64,000 bases of DNA, from the NCBI RefSeq assembly GCF_014168535.1, contig NZ_CP060007.1:3844001-3908000 (forward strand). Direction: 5' to 3'. Both the position numbers and the translations under genes were made by a program. Within the stretch, counting starts at the first letter, position 1, and every line of letters begins with the position of its first letter. Below the pieces are notes generated by a model. That model ran no database searches, was not told the origin of the DNA, and worked only from the letters and a program-made list of their open reading frames with translations. This document shows, one piece after another, positions 1 through 8,401 of this stretch. This DNA comes from Lacibacter sediminis (lineage in GTDB: Bacteria > Bacteroidota > Bacteroidia > Chitinophagales > Chitinophagaceae).

Positions 1-1
1 A

Positions 2-76
2 TGGATCAAATCAATTCCATTAACTGATTTGCAAAAAGGTGCTGCTGACCTACCCTGGAGAAAAGAAACATTATAA
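2..76 (+). CDS. C-terminal end of an unidentified protein (partial)
   Basis: An open frame runs in from the window edge and ends at TAA 74-76, giving 24 residues that finish in ...DLPWRKETL. The stop overlaps the stop of tgt on the other strand within the six bases TTATAA, so the two genes converge tail to tail. The fragment is too short to name; no domain can be seen. That it is the end of a real gene rests on its uninterrupted frame from the edge and the tight convergent junction with tgt. Confidence 0.45.
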   Translation, partial: WIKSIPLTDLQKGAADLPWRKETL

Positions 77-1210
77 CCTCGTCTTCATCACTTCCACCAT
101 TTCTTTTTTCCAACTAACAAAATCACCGGCAATAATATGTTGCCTTGCCTGCTTCACCAGCCATAAATAAAATGCAAGATTGTGTACACTTGCCAATGTA
201 AGACCGGTAATTTCTTTTGCTTTGATGAGATGTCGCAGATAAGCTTTGCTGTAGTAATTGCTGATATGACAATCGATACCATCATCCAATGGCGAAAAAT
301 CTTTCTCCCATCTCTTGTTATCGATATTGATCACGCCTTTGCTGGTAAAGAGCATGGCATTACGTCCGTTGCGTGTGGGCATTACACAATCAAACATATC
401 AACACCTAAAGCAATACATTCTAAAATATTCCACGGCGTACCAACACCCATTAAGTAACGTGGTTTCTGCACGGGCAACTCATCGCAACACAATTCCGTG
501 AATTCATACATCATCTCTTCAGGTTCACCCACACTTAAACCGCCGATGGCACATCCCGTAAGATTTGCATTGGCCATGAATTGAGATGAAGCTGTACGCA
601 GATCTTTATACGTGCTGCCCTGTACAATCGGAAACAGGTTTTGTGTGTATCCGTATTTATCAGGGGTATTATTAAAATGCTTGATGCAACGATCTAACCA
701 ACGATGTGTTAATTCCATCGACTTTTTGGCATAGTTGTAATCACTTGGGTATGGCGGACATTCATCAAACGCCATCACAATATCGGCACCAATGTTCCGC
801 TGGATATCCATCACGCTTTCCGGCGTAAACAAATGCTTACTGCCGTCAATATGACTTTGAAAAACCACGCCTTCTTCCTTGATCTTTCGATTACCAGCCA
901 ACGAAAAAACCTGGTAACCACCACTATCCGTCAAAATTGGTTTATCCCAACCATTGAACTTGTGCAACCCACCGGCGGCCTCCAATACTTCAGTTCCCGG
1001 GCGCAGGTACAAATGATAAGTGTTTCCCAGAATGATCTCAGCCTTCACCTCCGTTTTCAATTGCTCAACCGTAAGCGACTTTACGCTGCCCACTGTGCCT
1101 ACCGGCATAAAAATGGGCGTTTGAATTTTGCCGTGATCGGTGGTAATCTCACCTACCCTTGCTTTCGATTGCGTATCGGTATGTTGTAATTGAAACTGTA
1201 AAGCCGCCAT
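71..1210 (-). CDS. tgt: tRNA-guanine transglycosylase (queuine tRNA-ribosyltransferase)
   Basis: Exchanges guanine 34 of GUN-anticodon tRNAs for preQ1 in queuosine synthesis. The 379-residue length fits bacterial Tgt. The hallmark segments are present: TPIFMPVGTV near residue 31, LTDSGGYQVFSL with Asp95, the VQGS segment, the GGLSVGEP loop, and DMFDCVMPTRNGRNAM, which carries the nucleophilic Asp. The zinc site is unusual: where the proteobacterial enzyme has CxCxxC before YSRAYL, this protein reads IDCHIS, so only one Cys remains, although the later His (SVHNL) is kept. Single gene with its own promoter just upstream (TATCTTTG, 1225-1218). Function is certain; metal dependence is open. Confidence 0.97.
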   Translation of the reverse strand: MAALQFQLQHTDTQSKARVGEITTDHGKIQTPIFMPVGTVGSVKSLTVEQLKTEVKAEIILGNTYHLYLRPGTEVLEAAGGLHKFNGWDKPILTDSGGYQVFSLAGNRKIKEEGVVFQSHIDGSKHLFTPESVMDIQRNIGADIVMAFDECPPYPSDYNYAKKSMELTHRWLDRCIKHFNNTPDKYGYTQNLFPIVQGSTYKDLRTASSQFMANANLTGCAIGGLSVGEPEEMMYEFTELCCDELPVQKPRYLMGVGTPWNILECIALGVDMFDCVMPTRNGRNAMLFTSKGVINIDNKRWEKDFSPLDDGIDCHISNYYSKAYLRHLIKAKEITGLTLASVHNLAFYLWLVKQARQHIIAGDFVSWKKEMVEVMKTRL

Positions 1211-1217
1211 AAGGGCG

Positions 1218-1225
1218 CAAAGATA
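1218..1225 (-). promoter_or_regulatory. -7 box of the tgt promoter
   Basis: TATCTTTG on the minus strand matches the Bacteroidota -7 consensus TAnnTTTG exactly. A TTTG lies 23 nt further upstream and could serve as the -33 element. The box ends only 7 nt before the tgt ATG, so the transcript would have almost no leader. Confidence 0.55.
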
Positions 1226-1371
1226 GCCGATAGGCAGTAGTCATTAGCCAAAAGTGGGCATTTCAAATACATTCGACCTACACAAAATCGGCCAATAGCT
1301 ATCGGCTTCCACACATCTGAATAACATTACCGTAACTGTTTCCATTCAATGCAATATTTTCGCAGCTGTTT

Positions 1372-2490
1372 ATGAGTGTGTATTGGCCCGAAATCTTATT
1401 TGCTGCTTTCTGTGCAATGGCAGCCATCCAGGTATTTTACTACCTGTACTTTTTTACCCGTTTGGCATTTTACAAAAAGCCGAAAGCGGAAAGCTCTATG
1501 CAGCATGCCGTTTCGGTGGTGGTTTGCGCAAGGGATGAAGCGCAAAATCTTGCTGATAATTTACCGGAAGTATTGCAACAGGAATACCGATCAACATTTG
1601 AGGTGATAGCGGTGAACGACAATTCATTTGACGACAGCAAGTATGTGCTGGAATATTTGTCAAAACCTTTCCGCAACCTCCGCCCCATTGAGTTGAAACA
1701 GGAAGCAAGATTGATCAATGGGAAAAAATTTCCCTTATCAATTGGTATTAAAGAAGCAAAGTATGAATTGTTATTGCTCACCGATGCTGATTGCAAACCT
1801 GCAAGTGGTAAATGGATCGAGTTAATGCAGGGAGCATTCAGCAATGGAAAAGAAATTGCATTGGGCTATGGTGCCTATTATAAAAAGCCAGGCTTTTTGA
1901 ATAAGCTCATCCGTTTCGAAACATTTTTATCAGCACTGCAATATTTCTCCTATGCATTAGCTGGCATGCCTTATATGGGTGTGGGTCGTAACCTTGCTTA
2001 TAAAAAAGAATTATTCTTCCGCAACAAAGGCTTCTCTTCGCACAATCAATTACCTGGCGGCGATGATGATCTCTTCATTAACCAGGTAGCAACAAAAAAG
2101 AATACAGCTGTTGTGTTAGATGAAGAAGCCTTCACTTTATCAGAACCAAAAACAAGATGGAGCACATGGCGGAGTCAGAAAGCAAGACATTACACTACCA
2201 GCAATCATTACAAAGGCATTCATAAGTTTTTGCTTGGCTTGTTTGCATTCTCACATTTTCTCTTCTATCCACTGCTGGCAGCTTCCATCATTTTCTTTAA
2301 CTGGTGGATGGCATTGGCGGTATTTGGTTTCAGATTTTTGCTGCAGGGATTTATTTATTATAAGGCAATGAACAAGCTTAATGAAAAGGATCTTTTCTGG
2401 CTTTATCCGTTGCTAGATATCTGGCAATGGTTTTATTATCTTTTATTTGCAAATTCGTTATTCAAAAAACCGAAAGCCAATTGGAAGTAG
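1372..2490 (+). CDS. Membrane glycosyltransferase, family 2
   Basis: A 372-residue GT-A glycosyltransferase. An N-terminal membrane segment (about residues 7-30) is followed by the nucleotide-sugar fold: SVVVCARDEAQNL near 48, VIAVNDNSFDD, and LLLTDADCKP as the metal-binding DxD region. GGDDDLFIN follows, then a basic RWSTWRSQKARHY acceptor-site segment comparable to the Q/RxxRW motif of processive enzymes. Two or three hydrophobic segments close the protein (about 280-365). It probably moves a sugar onto a lipid or envelope glycan on the cytoplasmic face; donor and acceptor cannot be told. The last codons overlap the proposed TTG start of rsmG, so the two are probably cotranscribed. A near-consensus -7 box, TATTTTCG, lies at 1355-1362. 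Confidence 0.85.
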   Translation: MSVYWPEILFAAFCAMAAIQVFYYLYFFTRLAFYKKPKAESSMQHAVSVVVCARDEAQNLADNLPEVLQQEYRSTFEVIAVNDNSFDDSKYVLEYLSKPFRNLRPIELKQEARLINGKKFPLSIGIKEAKYELLLLTDADCKPASGKWIELMQGAFSNGKEIALGYGAYYKKPGFLNKLIRFETFLSALQYFSYALAGMPYMGVGRNLAYKKELFFRNKGFSSHNQLPGGDDDLFINQVATKKNTAVVLDEEAFTLSEPKTRWSTWRSQKARHYTTSNHYKGIHKFLLGLFAFSHFLFYPLLAASIIFFNWWMALAVFGFRFLLQGFIYYKAMNKLNEKDLFWLYPLLDIWQWFYYLLFANSLFKKPKANWK

Positions 2491-3128
2491 TACTTAAATA
2501 TTTTTCTGATTTCACACCCGCCCAGTTGCAACAGTTTCAACAACTCGAATCGGTGTATAAAGAGTGGAATGAAAAGATCAATGTGATCTCACGAAAAGAC
2601 ATTGACAGTTTATACGAAAAACATGTGTTGCATTCATTAGCTATTGCAGCCGTGTTCAATTTTCAACCCGGCACACAAATATGCGATCTTGGTACAGGTG
2701 GTGGATTCCCAGGAATTCCTCTGGCCATCTTTTTTCCTGAAGTACAATTTCATTTAACTGACAGCATCAATAAGAAATTAAAAGTGGTGAATGAAGTAGC
2801 ATCAGCCATTGGTTTAAAAAATGTAACGACACAACATACACGCACGGAGCAGATCGTCAATCGAAAATTCGATTTTGTAGTAAGCCGTGCCGTTGCCCCG
2901 TTAAAAGATCTCTGGAAATGGAGCGTGCCTATCTTAAAAGCCAAAGGACAAGGCAAACCGGCCACAGCATTTGATGAGCCTTTTTACGGAGGGCTTATTT
3001 GCTTAAAAGGAGGCGATCTTGCCGAAGAAGTGAAGGAAAGCGGACTGTCTCCTGTTGTGTGGGAGATTGACCAGTTGTTTACCGAAGATTTTTATAAAGA
3101 GAAATTCGTGATGGCCGTAAAACGCTGA
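2481..3128 (+). CDS. rsmG: 16S rRNA (guanine-527-N7)-methyltransferase RsmG
   Basis: Methylates G527 in the 530 loop of 16S rRNA using S-adenosylmethionine. The SAM-binding motif QICDLGTGGGFPGIPLAI, the HVLHSL segment and FDFVVSRAVAPL are diagnostic. An upstream ATG at 2427 would place 18 codons inside the glycosyltransferase gene and give a hydrophobic, family-untypical N-terminus. The TTG at 2481 overlaps the upstream stop (2488-2490) and yields a 215-residue protein starting LEVVLKYF, close to the family length of about 205-240. I prefer that start, with moderate certainty. The overlap indicates translational coupling to the glycosyltransferase. Confidence 0.93.
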   Translation: MEVVLKYFSDFTPAQLQQFQQLESVYKEWNEKINVISRKDIDSLYEKHVLHSLAIAAVFNFQPGTQICDLGTGGGFPGIPLAIFFPEVQFHLTDSINKKLKVVNEVASAIGLKNVTTQHTRTEQIVNRKFDFVVSRAVAPLKDLWKWSVPILKAKGQGKPATAFDEPFYGGLICLKGGDLAEEVKESGLSPVVWEIDQLFTEDFYKEKFVMAVKR

Positions 3129-3249
3129 TGATGTGAGAATAACGCTCTTTATTCCCGCTTAGCTTTTGTTTTTCCCTCTCATGTAATAAGGGGTCATATT
3201 ACCACTTAGTGGTATTTCCTATGTTGCATTAAAAGGTCAACTTTGCAGT

Positions 3250-3903
3250 ATGAAAAAAATTTCTGTTTGTATTGTTGAAGATGTAACTGACATCCGCCAG
3301 GCACTGGAGCAGATCATCGAATTAAGTGAGAATTGCAGTTTGGCCGGATCTTTTTCATCTGGTGAAGAAGCAGTGGTAAAAATTCCTTTGATAAAACCGG
3401 ATGTTGTGTTAATGGATATTGGTTTAGGTTCAACCAATGGTATTGATCTCGTGAAAGAATTAAAACCCCAGCACCCCGAAGTATTGTACATGATGTGTAC
3501 GGTGTATGAAGAAGACGAAAAGATCTTTGATGCTTTGCGTGCAGGTGCAAGTGGTTACATTCTCAAAAAATCATCTCCTGCGAAATTACTGGATGCAATT
3601 GGCGAATTGGTTGATGGTGGCGCACCTATGAGCAGCCAGATAGCGTTGAAAGTAGTGAATGCATTTAAAGATATGCCTGTGCAGGAGACAATTGCATTAA
3701 GTCCTGAGAACGCAGATACAACAGTATTGACCCGCCGTGAAAAAATGATCCTTGAAAAACTTGCGCAGGGAAAAATTTATAAAGAGATCGGAAAAGAATT
3801 AGACATCAGTCCTGAAACTGTACGTAAACATGTATATCATATTTACGAGAAGCTGCACGTGAATAATCGTGTTGAAGCAGTCAATAAATTTTACGGAAGA
3901 TAA
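3250..3903 (+). CDS. NarL/FixJ-type response regulator
   Basis: 217 residues. The receiver domain occupies about 1-120: acidic pair Glu10/Asp11, phosphoacceptor Asp56 in DVVLMDIGLG, and the conserved Lys in YILKKSSP. The LuxR-type helix-turn-helix sits at about 150-215 (LTRREKMILEKLAQG ... ISPETVRKHVYHIYEKL). It is a transcription factor whose DNA binding should be switched by phosphorylation. No histidine kinase is encoded nearby, so it is an orphan whose partner lies elsewhere. A box one base from consensus (CAACTTTG, 3238-3245) ends 4 nt before the ATG. A long stem-loop follows the gene. Confidence 0.93.
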   Translation: MKKISVCIVEDVTDIRQALEQIIELSENCSLAGSFSSGEEAVVKIPLIKPDVVLMDIGLGSTNGIDLVKELKPQHPEVLYMMCTVYEEDEKIFDALRAGASGYILKKSSPAKLLDAIGELVDGGAPMSSQIALKVVNAFKDMPVQETIALSPENADTTVLTRREKMILEKLAQGKIYKEIGKELDISPETVRKHVYHIYEKLHVNNRVEAVNKFYGR

Positions 3904-3925
3904 TTTTTAATTTAGCATTGTATAT

Positions 3926-3990
3926 AAGTAAACAGGTTGACAAGTAAGAAGGCAAACGCCAACGAACTCATCAACCTGTTTTATTTACTT
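3926..3990. terminator. Bidirectional stem-loop between convergent genes
   Basis: AACAGGTTGA (3931-3940) pairs with TCAACCTGTT (3971-3980), and AAGTA/TACTT extends the stem outward across a small bulge. The loop holds a short GGC...GCC hairpin. It lies between the response regulator (+) and the M1 peptidase (-) and probably ends both transcripts. Confidence 0.6.
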
Positions 3991-4023
3991 AAGTACTTTT
4001 CTGCTTATTTTCTTCTTCGCACA

Positions 4024-5919
4024 TTACCATTTCAATTCAAGCTTATTATTCCTCCTGTCAACATCAGCCATCCGTTGTGATGGATCAATTTCCACGATCG
4101 TTAGATCTCTGAGTGGTTTATCAAACTCAATTACATAAGTTGGATGTGTCCATTTCCATGCAGGATAAACTGTTCTCGTAATTGTATTCTCTGCAGGCTT
4201 TTCACCAAACATAAGATAAGCAGGAACATAGTGCATTTGCTGTGTGCCATCCTTAAATGTCAGTACAAGATCAATGGGCATCGGCATTTCATTCACACGC
4301 TTCAAACGTATTTTCGATTTGCCACCTTCTTCCCATAAACTATCAATACCATAATCGATCGTTTTTGTACTGTTCACCCAATATTCTTTGTACCAATCCA
4401 ATTGCAGTCCACTTACCTTCTCAGCAATACGCATAAAATCATTTACGTTGGGATGTTTAAAACGCCATTGCTTATAATACTCCAGTAAAGTTTTATCTCT
4501 TACAGTATCACCTGCGATATACCCTAACTGAGAAAGAAACACGGCGCCTTTTGAATAAGAAGCAATTGAATAGGCAAAATTAGTATTGAAGTGATCTGCA
4601 TGTGTTGTCATTGGTTCCTCTAACCGGCTTTTCACCAGGCTGAAATAACTGCTGTAATTATCTGCATGATACTTTGGCAATTTATCATCATCCTCACGTG
4701 TTGTGCCGCTGCGTTTTGCCATCTCTGTGAAATAATAGTTGGCAACAAGGTCAGTTGCATAATCAGTAAACCCTTCATCCATCCATGCATATAAACTTTC
4801 ATTGGTGCCCATCAACATTTGGTACCAGGTGTGCATCCATTCATGAAAAACAGTACCAAGCCCGGGTCCGTTCAGCAATGTGGCCATGGGATATTCCATA
4901 CCGCCATCGCCACCTTGAATAAATGAATATTGTTTGTAAGGATATGCACCGAAGCTTTTTGCAATGAACGGATAAACGATCTCAGCAGCATCAGCCACCT
5001 TCATCCATGCTTCATCATTCTTAGGATTGTTTGGTTGATAGTTATAGAACACATGAAGCGTTGGACCATTCTTCACCTGCCGAAGAATATGTTTGTATTC
5101 AGCATCTGCAGCCCAAACAAAATCGTGCACATTAGGGGCTGTAAACTTCCAGGTAAGTTTATCACCTGCAGGTCGAACCACTTTTACACCTGCAGCTTCA
5201 TATCCATGACCTATTTGATTTGCATTGGTTAAATAACCCGTGCCGCCAATGACAAACTTTTTATCGATGGTAATGTTTACATCAAAATCGCCCCACACGC
5301 CATAAAACTCACGGGCAACATATGGGTTGGGATGCCAGCCATCTGCATCGTATTCACATAACTTGGGATACCATTGCGACATCGAAAATTTTACACCATT
5401 TGCTGCATCTCTTCCACTACGACGAACCTGTAAAGGAACCTGCGCATCCCATTCCATTTCAAGCATTACTTTTTGCTTTGGCAAAATAGATTTGCTGAGT
5501 TTTACTTCAAGAATGGTTTCATGTTCGGTTATTGTTTGTGCAACACCATTCAACTTCAGCGACTTTATTTTCTGGTAACCGATCTCATTTTCTTTCAGAT
5601 TGAGTATACGATCCCTCACACGAGCATCCCAATCCTGTCCCCTGCCAATTTTAGTTTTACCTAACTCACGGCTGCGGGTATCCATCATACTGTTTGGCTG
5701 AAATGCATTCCAGTAAACATGATAAAACAGTTTATCTAATGTATCAGGAGAGTTGTTGGTGTATTCGAGTTTCTGTTTACCGCTGTAACGATTTGTGGTT
5801 ACGTCCATATCAATATCCATCACATATTTTACCCGTTGCTGCCATCGATTAGGCTGGGCATACAGTTCAAATGAGGTACAGACAATAGCTACGATCAAAA
5901 CAATATTCTTCATGCTCAA
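4024..5919 (-). CDS. M1-family zinc metallopeptidase, exported
   Basis: 631 residues with an N-terminal signal peptide (ending about ELYAQ, residue 22). It carries the complete gluzincin signature: HEWMH (His359, Glu360, His363), and 18 residues later the third zinc ligand Glu382 in AWMDEGFTDYA. GGMEYP at about 339-344 corresponds to the substrate-binding GxMEN motif of aminopeptidases, with Tyr in place of Asn. The N-terminal beta-rich domain and a C-terminal region after residue 470 complete an M1 layout. It probably trims peptides in the periplasm or at the cell surface. Monocistronic by position; the ATG two codons downstream (MKNIV) is an equally possible start. Confidence 0.92.
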   Translation of the reverse strand: MSMKNIVLIVAIVCTSFELYAQPNRWQQRVKYVMDIDMDVTTNRYSGKQKLEYTNNSPDTLDKLFYHVYWNAFQPNSMMDTRSRELGKTKIGRGQDWDARVRDRILNLKENEIGYQKIKSLKLNGVAQTITEHETILEVKLSKSILPKQKVMLEMEWDAQVPLQVRRSGRDAANGVKFSMSQWYPKLCEYDADGWHPNPYVAREFYGVWGDFDVNITIDKKFVIGGTGYLTNANQIGHGYEAAGVKVVRPAGDKLTWKFTAPNVHDFVWAADAEYKHILRQVKNGPTLHVFYNYQPNNPKNDEAWMKVADAAEIVYPFIAKSFGAYPYKQYSFIQGGDGGMEYPMATLLNGPGLGTVFHEWMHTWYQMLMGTNESLYAWMDEGFTDYATDLVANYYFTEMAKRSGTTREDDDKLPKYHADNYSSYFSLVKSRLEEPMTTHADHFNTNFAYSIASYSKGAVFLSQLGYIAGDTVRDKTLLEYYKQWRFKHPNVNDFMRIAEKVSGLQLDWYKEYWVNSTKTIDYGIDSLWEEGGKSKIRLKRVNEMPMPIDLVLTFKDGTQQMHYVPAYLMFGEKPAENTITRTVYPAWKWTHPTYVIEFDKPLRDLTIVEIDPSQRMADVDRRNNKLELKW

Positions 5920-6015
5920 TAATTTGAGCTGTAAATATCTTTAAAAATCCTGTTCAGAAAACCTTAAATGATGAGCGGAGTAATTCTGCAATCAGAAGCC
6001 TGAAATAAGCTGTAC

Positions 6016-6465
6016 TTAAAGGCTCAGCAGCTCTTCATACAATCTTCCTTTTGCATCAAACACCAGTTTCTTTTTATTGAGCACAGATTTCTGCACAATG
6101 ATATAGTACTCGTTTGCTTCGATCCTTGGCTTTGTAACAGTTAATACATCTTTCAAAGTCCAGTCTTTGTACTTGCTGTTTTTAAACCCTTGCTGCACAA
6201 CTTCCGGCAACGTTTCCAGCTTCACTTGTTCCTCAGTGCTTACCCAATCACCTTTAGGCGTGTAATTTGCTTTCAACTTTCGCTCACCTAAAGTAAAACG
6301 TACAACATGATTATCTAATCCTCCACTCCATTTCAGATCTTTTGCTTCAGGATATTGTTTATCAAAACTCTGTTTCACGATATCAGGGACAGAAAATATC
6401 TGTTGAGCATTGGTGTTCGTATGCGAAAAAATCAAGAAGATCAAAAAGGAAAAAACAATTTTCAT
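6016..6465 (-). CDS. PepSY-like (putative beta-lactamase-inhibitor-like) secreted protein
   Basis: 149 residues with a clear signal peptide (ends about NTNAQQ). The rest matches the pattern of Bacteroidota PepSY-like proteins: VPDIVKQSFDKQYPEAKDLKWSG is the typical opening of such a repeat, and a second repeat-like half starts at LPEVVQQGFKNS. Probably a small periplasmic protein that binds or inhibits an unknown partner. No catalytic residues are visible and the function is unknown. It sits alone between the M1 peptidase and rsmI, about 95 nt from either. Confidence 0.8.
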   Translation of the reverse strand: MKIVFSFLIFLIFSHTNTNAQQIFSVPDIVKQSFDKQYPEAKDLKWSGGLDNHVVRFTLGERKLKANYTPKGDWVSTEEQVKLETLPEVVQQGFKNSKYKDWTLKDVLTVTKPRIEANEYYIIVQKSVLNKKKLVFDAKGRLYEELLSL

Positions 6466-6558
6466 TTGTATTCATTTGTATACTGCAAAACTAGGCAGCT
6501 TTCGTGCCTTAAAATGTTAACGGCAAGTTGAATATAACCTGAATGAGATCGGGGAGAA

Positions 6559-7224
6559 TTATTCTTTACCAGCCACCACAATTACAATTTCACCTTTGAT
6601 GGCTTTGGCTGCAAAATGATCATGTACTTCTTTTAATGTACCACGCTTGTTTTCTTCAAACTTTTTGGTGAGCTCACGGCTTACACAACACAAACGATCT
6701 TCACCAAAATACTGCATGAAATCATTGAGTGTTTTCAACAACCGAAAAGGCGATTCATAAAAGATCATTGTTCGTTCTTCTTCTGCCAATTGCTTGAGTG
6801 CAGTCATTCTTCCTTTTTTCTGCGGAAGAAATCCTTCGAATGTAAAACGTGTGGTTGGTAATCCGCTATTCACAAGCGCAGGCACAAATGCAGTAGCACC
6901 CGGCAATGTTTCAACCACGATATCATTCTTAACACATTCACGAACGAGGAGAAACGCAGGATCGCTGATACCGGGAGTACCGGCATCAGTCAGCAAAGCC
7001 ATTTTCTTTCCTTCTTTTAGCTGATCAACCAGGTGTTGCACGATTTTATGCTCGTTGTGCTGGTGATAAGGCGAGATGGGTTTTTGAATGTTGTAATGAT
7101 TCAGCAGAACGCCACTCGTACGTGTATCTTCTGCAAGTATCAGATCAGCATCCTGCAGCACTTCCAATGCACGGAGTGTAATATCTTTCAGATTACCGAT
7201 TGGAGTGGGAACAAGAATCAACAT
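6559..7224 (-). CDS. rsmI: 16S rRNA (cytidine-1402-2'-O)-methyltransferase RsmI
   Basis: Methylates the ribose of C1402 in the decoding centre of 16S rRNA. It has the tetrapyrrole-methylase fold: VPTPIGNLKDITLRALEVL at the N-terminus, LAEDTRTSGVLL, the glycine-rich LLTDAGTPGISDP loop that binds SAM, and FEGFLP / IFYESPFRL further on. At 221 residues it is shorter than the E. coli protein (about 286) because the C-terminal extension is missing, as in many Bacteroidota versions as far as I recall. Its upstream gap to purS's stop is filled by heptamer repeats. Confidence 0.95.
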   Translation of the reverse strand: MLILVPTPIGNLKDITLRALEVLQDADLILAEDTRTSGVLLNHYNIQKPISPYHQHNEHKIVQHLVDQLKEGKKMALLTDAGTPGISDPAFLLVRECVKNDIVVETLPGATAFVPALVNSGLPTTRFTFEGFLPQKKGRMTALKQLAEEERTMIFYESPFRLLKTLNDFMQYFGEDRLCCVSRELTKKFEENKRGTLKEVHDHFAAKAIKGEIVIVVAGKE

Positions 7225-7230
7225 GAAACA

Positions 7231-7303
7231 AGTATGAAGTAAGAAGTACGAGATACGAATGTACAGGCTCTTACTTCCTGCTTCCTACCTCCTACATCGT
7301 GTT
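7231..7303. repeat. Heptamer array filling the rsmI-purS gap
   Basis: Five degenerate 7-nt units (AGTATGA, AGTAAGA, AGTACGA, GATACGA, ATGTACA) are followed by five units in roughly inverted sense (TCTTACT, TCCTGCT, TCCTACC, TCCTACA, TCGTGTT). AGTAAGA is the exact complement of TCTTACT, so the halves can fold back. The array occupies nearly the whole 78-nt gap between the two genes. Confidence 0.7.
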
Positions 7304-7548
7304 TAGTTCACTGAAATTTCGTACTGCTCCATCACCGGGTTGGCGAGGAGTTTTTTTGCAGCTTCTTCAGCAATTGCTTTTGCGTCGTCGGCAGTAGCCG
7401 CATCGATCTGCATGCTGATATTTTTTCCAATACGCACATCAGCCACGCCTTGTAAACCTAAATTACTTAAACCACCCATTACGGCTTTACCTTGTGGATC
7501 TAATAAATCTTTCAGCGGCATTACTTTCACCTGAACTGTGTACGTCAT
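7303..7548 (-). CDS. purS: Phosphoribosylformylglycinamidine synthase subunit PurS
   Basis: 81 residues, the usual PurS size. It is the small structural subunit of the three-part FGAM synthase (PurS/PurQ/PurL) that makes FGAM in purine synthesis. Typical segments: VQVKVMPLKDLLDPQGKAV at the start, GVADVRIGKNISM in the middle, KKLLANPVMEQYEISV at the end. Its partners purQ and purL are not in this window, so purS stands alone among unrelated genes, 15 nt after pssA. Confidence 0.95.
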   Translation of the reverse strand: MTYTVQVKVMPLKDLLDPQGKAVMGGLSNLGLQGVADVRIGKNISMQIDAATADDAKAIAEEAAKKLLANPVMEQYEISVN

Positions 7549-7563
7549 TGTCGTATAATTAAA

Positions 7564-8325
7564 TTATGAGATTTGTTTACGAAGCAGCAAAGATAAAGCA
7601 ACGTAGGTTAAATAAATAAGCGGAATAGCCGCCCATTGAAAAACAACTGCCAAACTAATCGAGATAACCGCCAGTATGATCTTGGGTTGATTTCCCTTAA
7701 AGCTGTAATCTTTAAACTTGAGACTCATGATGGGCAGATCGCTAACCATGAGATAGCTGATAAGAACAGTGATGCCGTACAATACCCAGCGGTTCAATAC
7801 AAGCGGCGCCAGATCCCAGTTATTGTACCAAACTACCAATGGTAAGGCTGCTACCATAAACCCGGTGATGGGTGTAGGAACACCACGGAAAGAAATGCTT
7901 TGGCGTTTATCAATGTTGAATTTGGCCAATCGCCATGCTGCACCACAGGCAATGAGTATGGCTGGTAACAAAAACCAAATGGACGTATCAAAAGCTGTTT
8001 CTTCTTTGAGGTAACTCATGCGCAGCAGTTGATACATGATCATTGTTGGCGCTACACCAAACGTCACACAATCGCTTAATGAATCGAGTTGTTTTCCCAT
8101 TTCGGAAGATGCCTTCATTAAACGTGCAAGAAAGCCGTCGAGAAAATCAACGATACCTGCTGCAAAAATGAAGAAAGAAGCATACGCCATTTTCTCCGGG
8201 AGATTAATAACAAGATTTTCTCCATTAACTGTTGTAATTGATTCTCCAGGTTGCAGAATAAGAATGATCGCAATGCAGCCGAATACCAGATTCAGCAGTG
8301 TAAAAAGATTTGGGATTTGTTTCAT
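7564..8325 (-). CDS. pssA: CDP-diacylglycerol-serine O-phosphatidyltransferase
   Basis: Makes phosphatidylserine, the precursor of phosphatidylethanolamine, in the inner membrane. The CDP-alcohol phosphotransferase signature DGx2ARx8Gx3Dx3D is exact: DGFLAR, then G, D and D in KASSEMGKQLDSLSD. 253 residues with about six to eight hydrophobic segments, starting MKQIPNLFTLLNLVFG, which is typical of the class II (Bacillus-type) enzyme. The next gene downstream is purS (15 nt). The upstream gap to the aminopeptidase gene consists entirely of heptamer repeats, so where its transcript starts is unclear. Confidence 0.95.
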   Translation of the reverse strand: MKQIPNLFTLLNLVFGCIAIILILQPGESITTVNGENLVINLPEKMAYASFFIFAAGIVDFLDGFLARLMKASSEMGKQLDSLSDCVTFGVAPTMIMYQLLRMSYLKEETAFDTSIWFLLPAILIACGAAWRLAKFNIDKRQSISFRGVPTPITGFMVAALPLVVWYNNWDLAPLVLNRWVLYGITVLISYLMVSDLPIMSLKFKDYSFKGNQPKIILAVISISLAVVFQWAAIPLIYLTYVALSLLLRKQIS

Positions 8326-8331
8326 GTTACT

Positions 8332-8401
8332 GGTTCATGGATAATAGTTCATGGTTCATGGCACTCATCAATGAGCTATGAGCCATGAACCATAAACGAA
8401 T
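8332..8401. repeat. Heptamer array with internal hairpin filling the pssA upstream gap
   Basis: Ten consecutive 7-nt units (GGTTCAT, GGATAAT, AGTTCAT, GGTTCAT, GGCACTC, ATCAATG, AGCTATG, AGCCATG, AACCATA, AACGAAT) fill 70 of the 76 nt between pssA and the aminopeptidase gene. GGTTCATGGC (8353-8362) and GCCATGAACC (8382-8391) form a perfect 10-bp stem with CTCAT/ATGAG nested inside. Confidence 0.75.

Noticed and set aside
1225..1307. AGCCGATAG ... CTATCGGCT inverted repeat, arms 65 nt apart, between tgt and the glycosyltransferase
   Set aside because: Arms are short for such a distance and one overlaps the tgt -7 box; no further symmetry supports a regulator site or element end.
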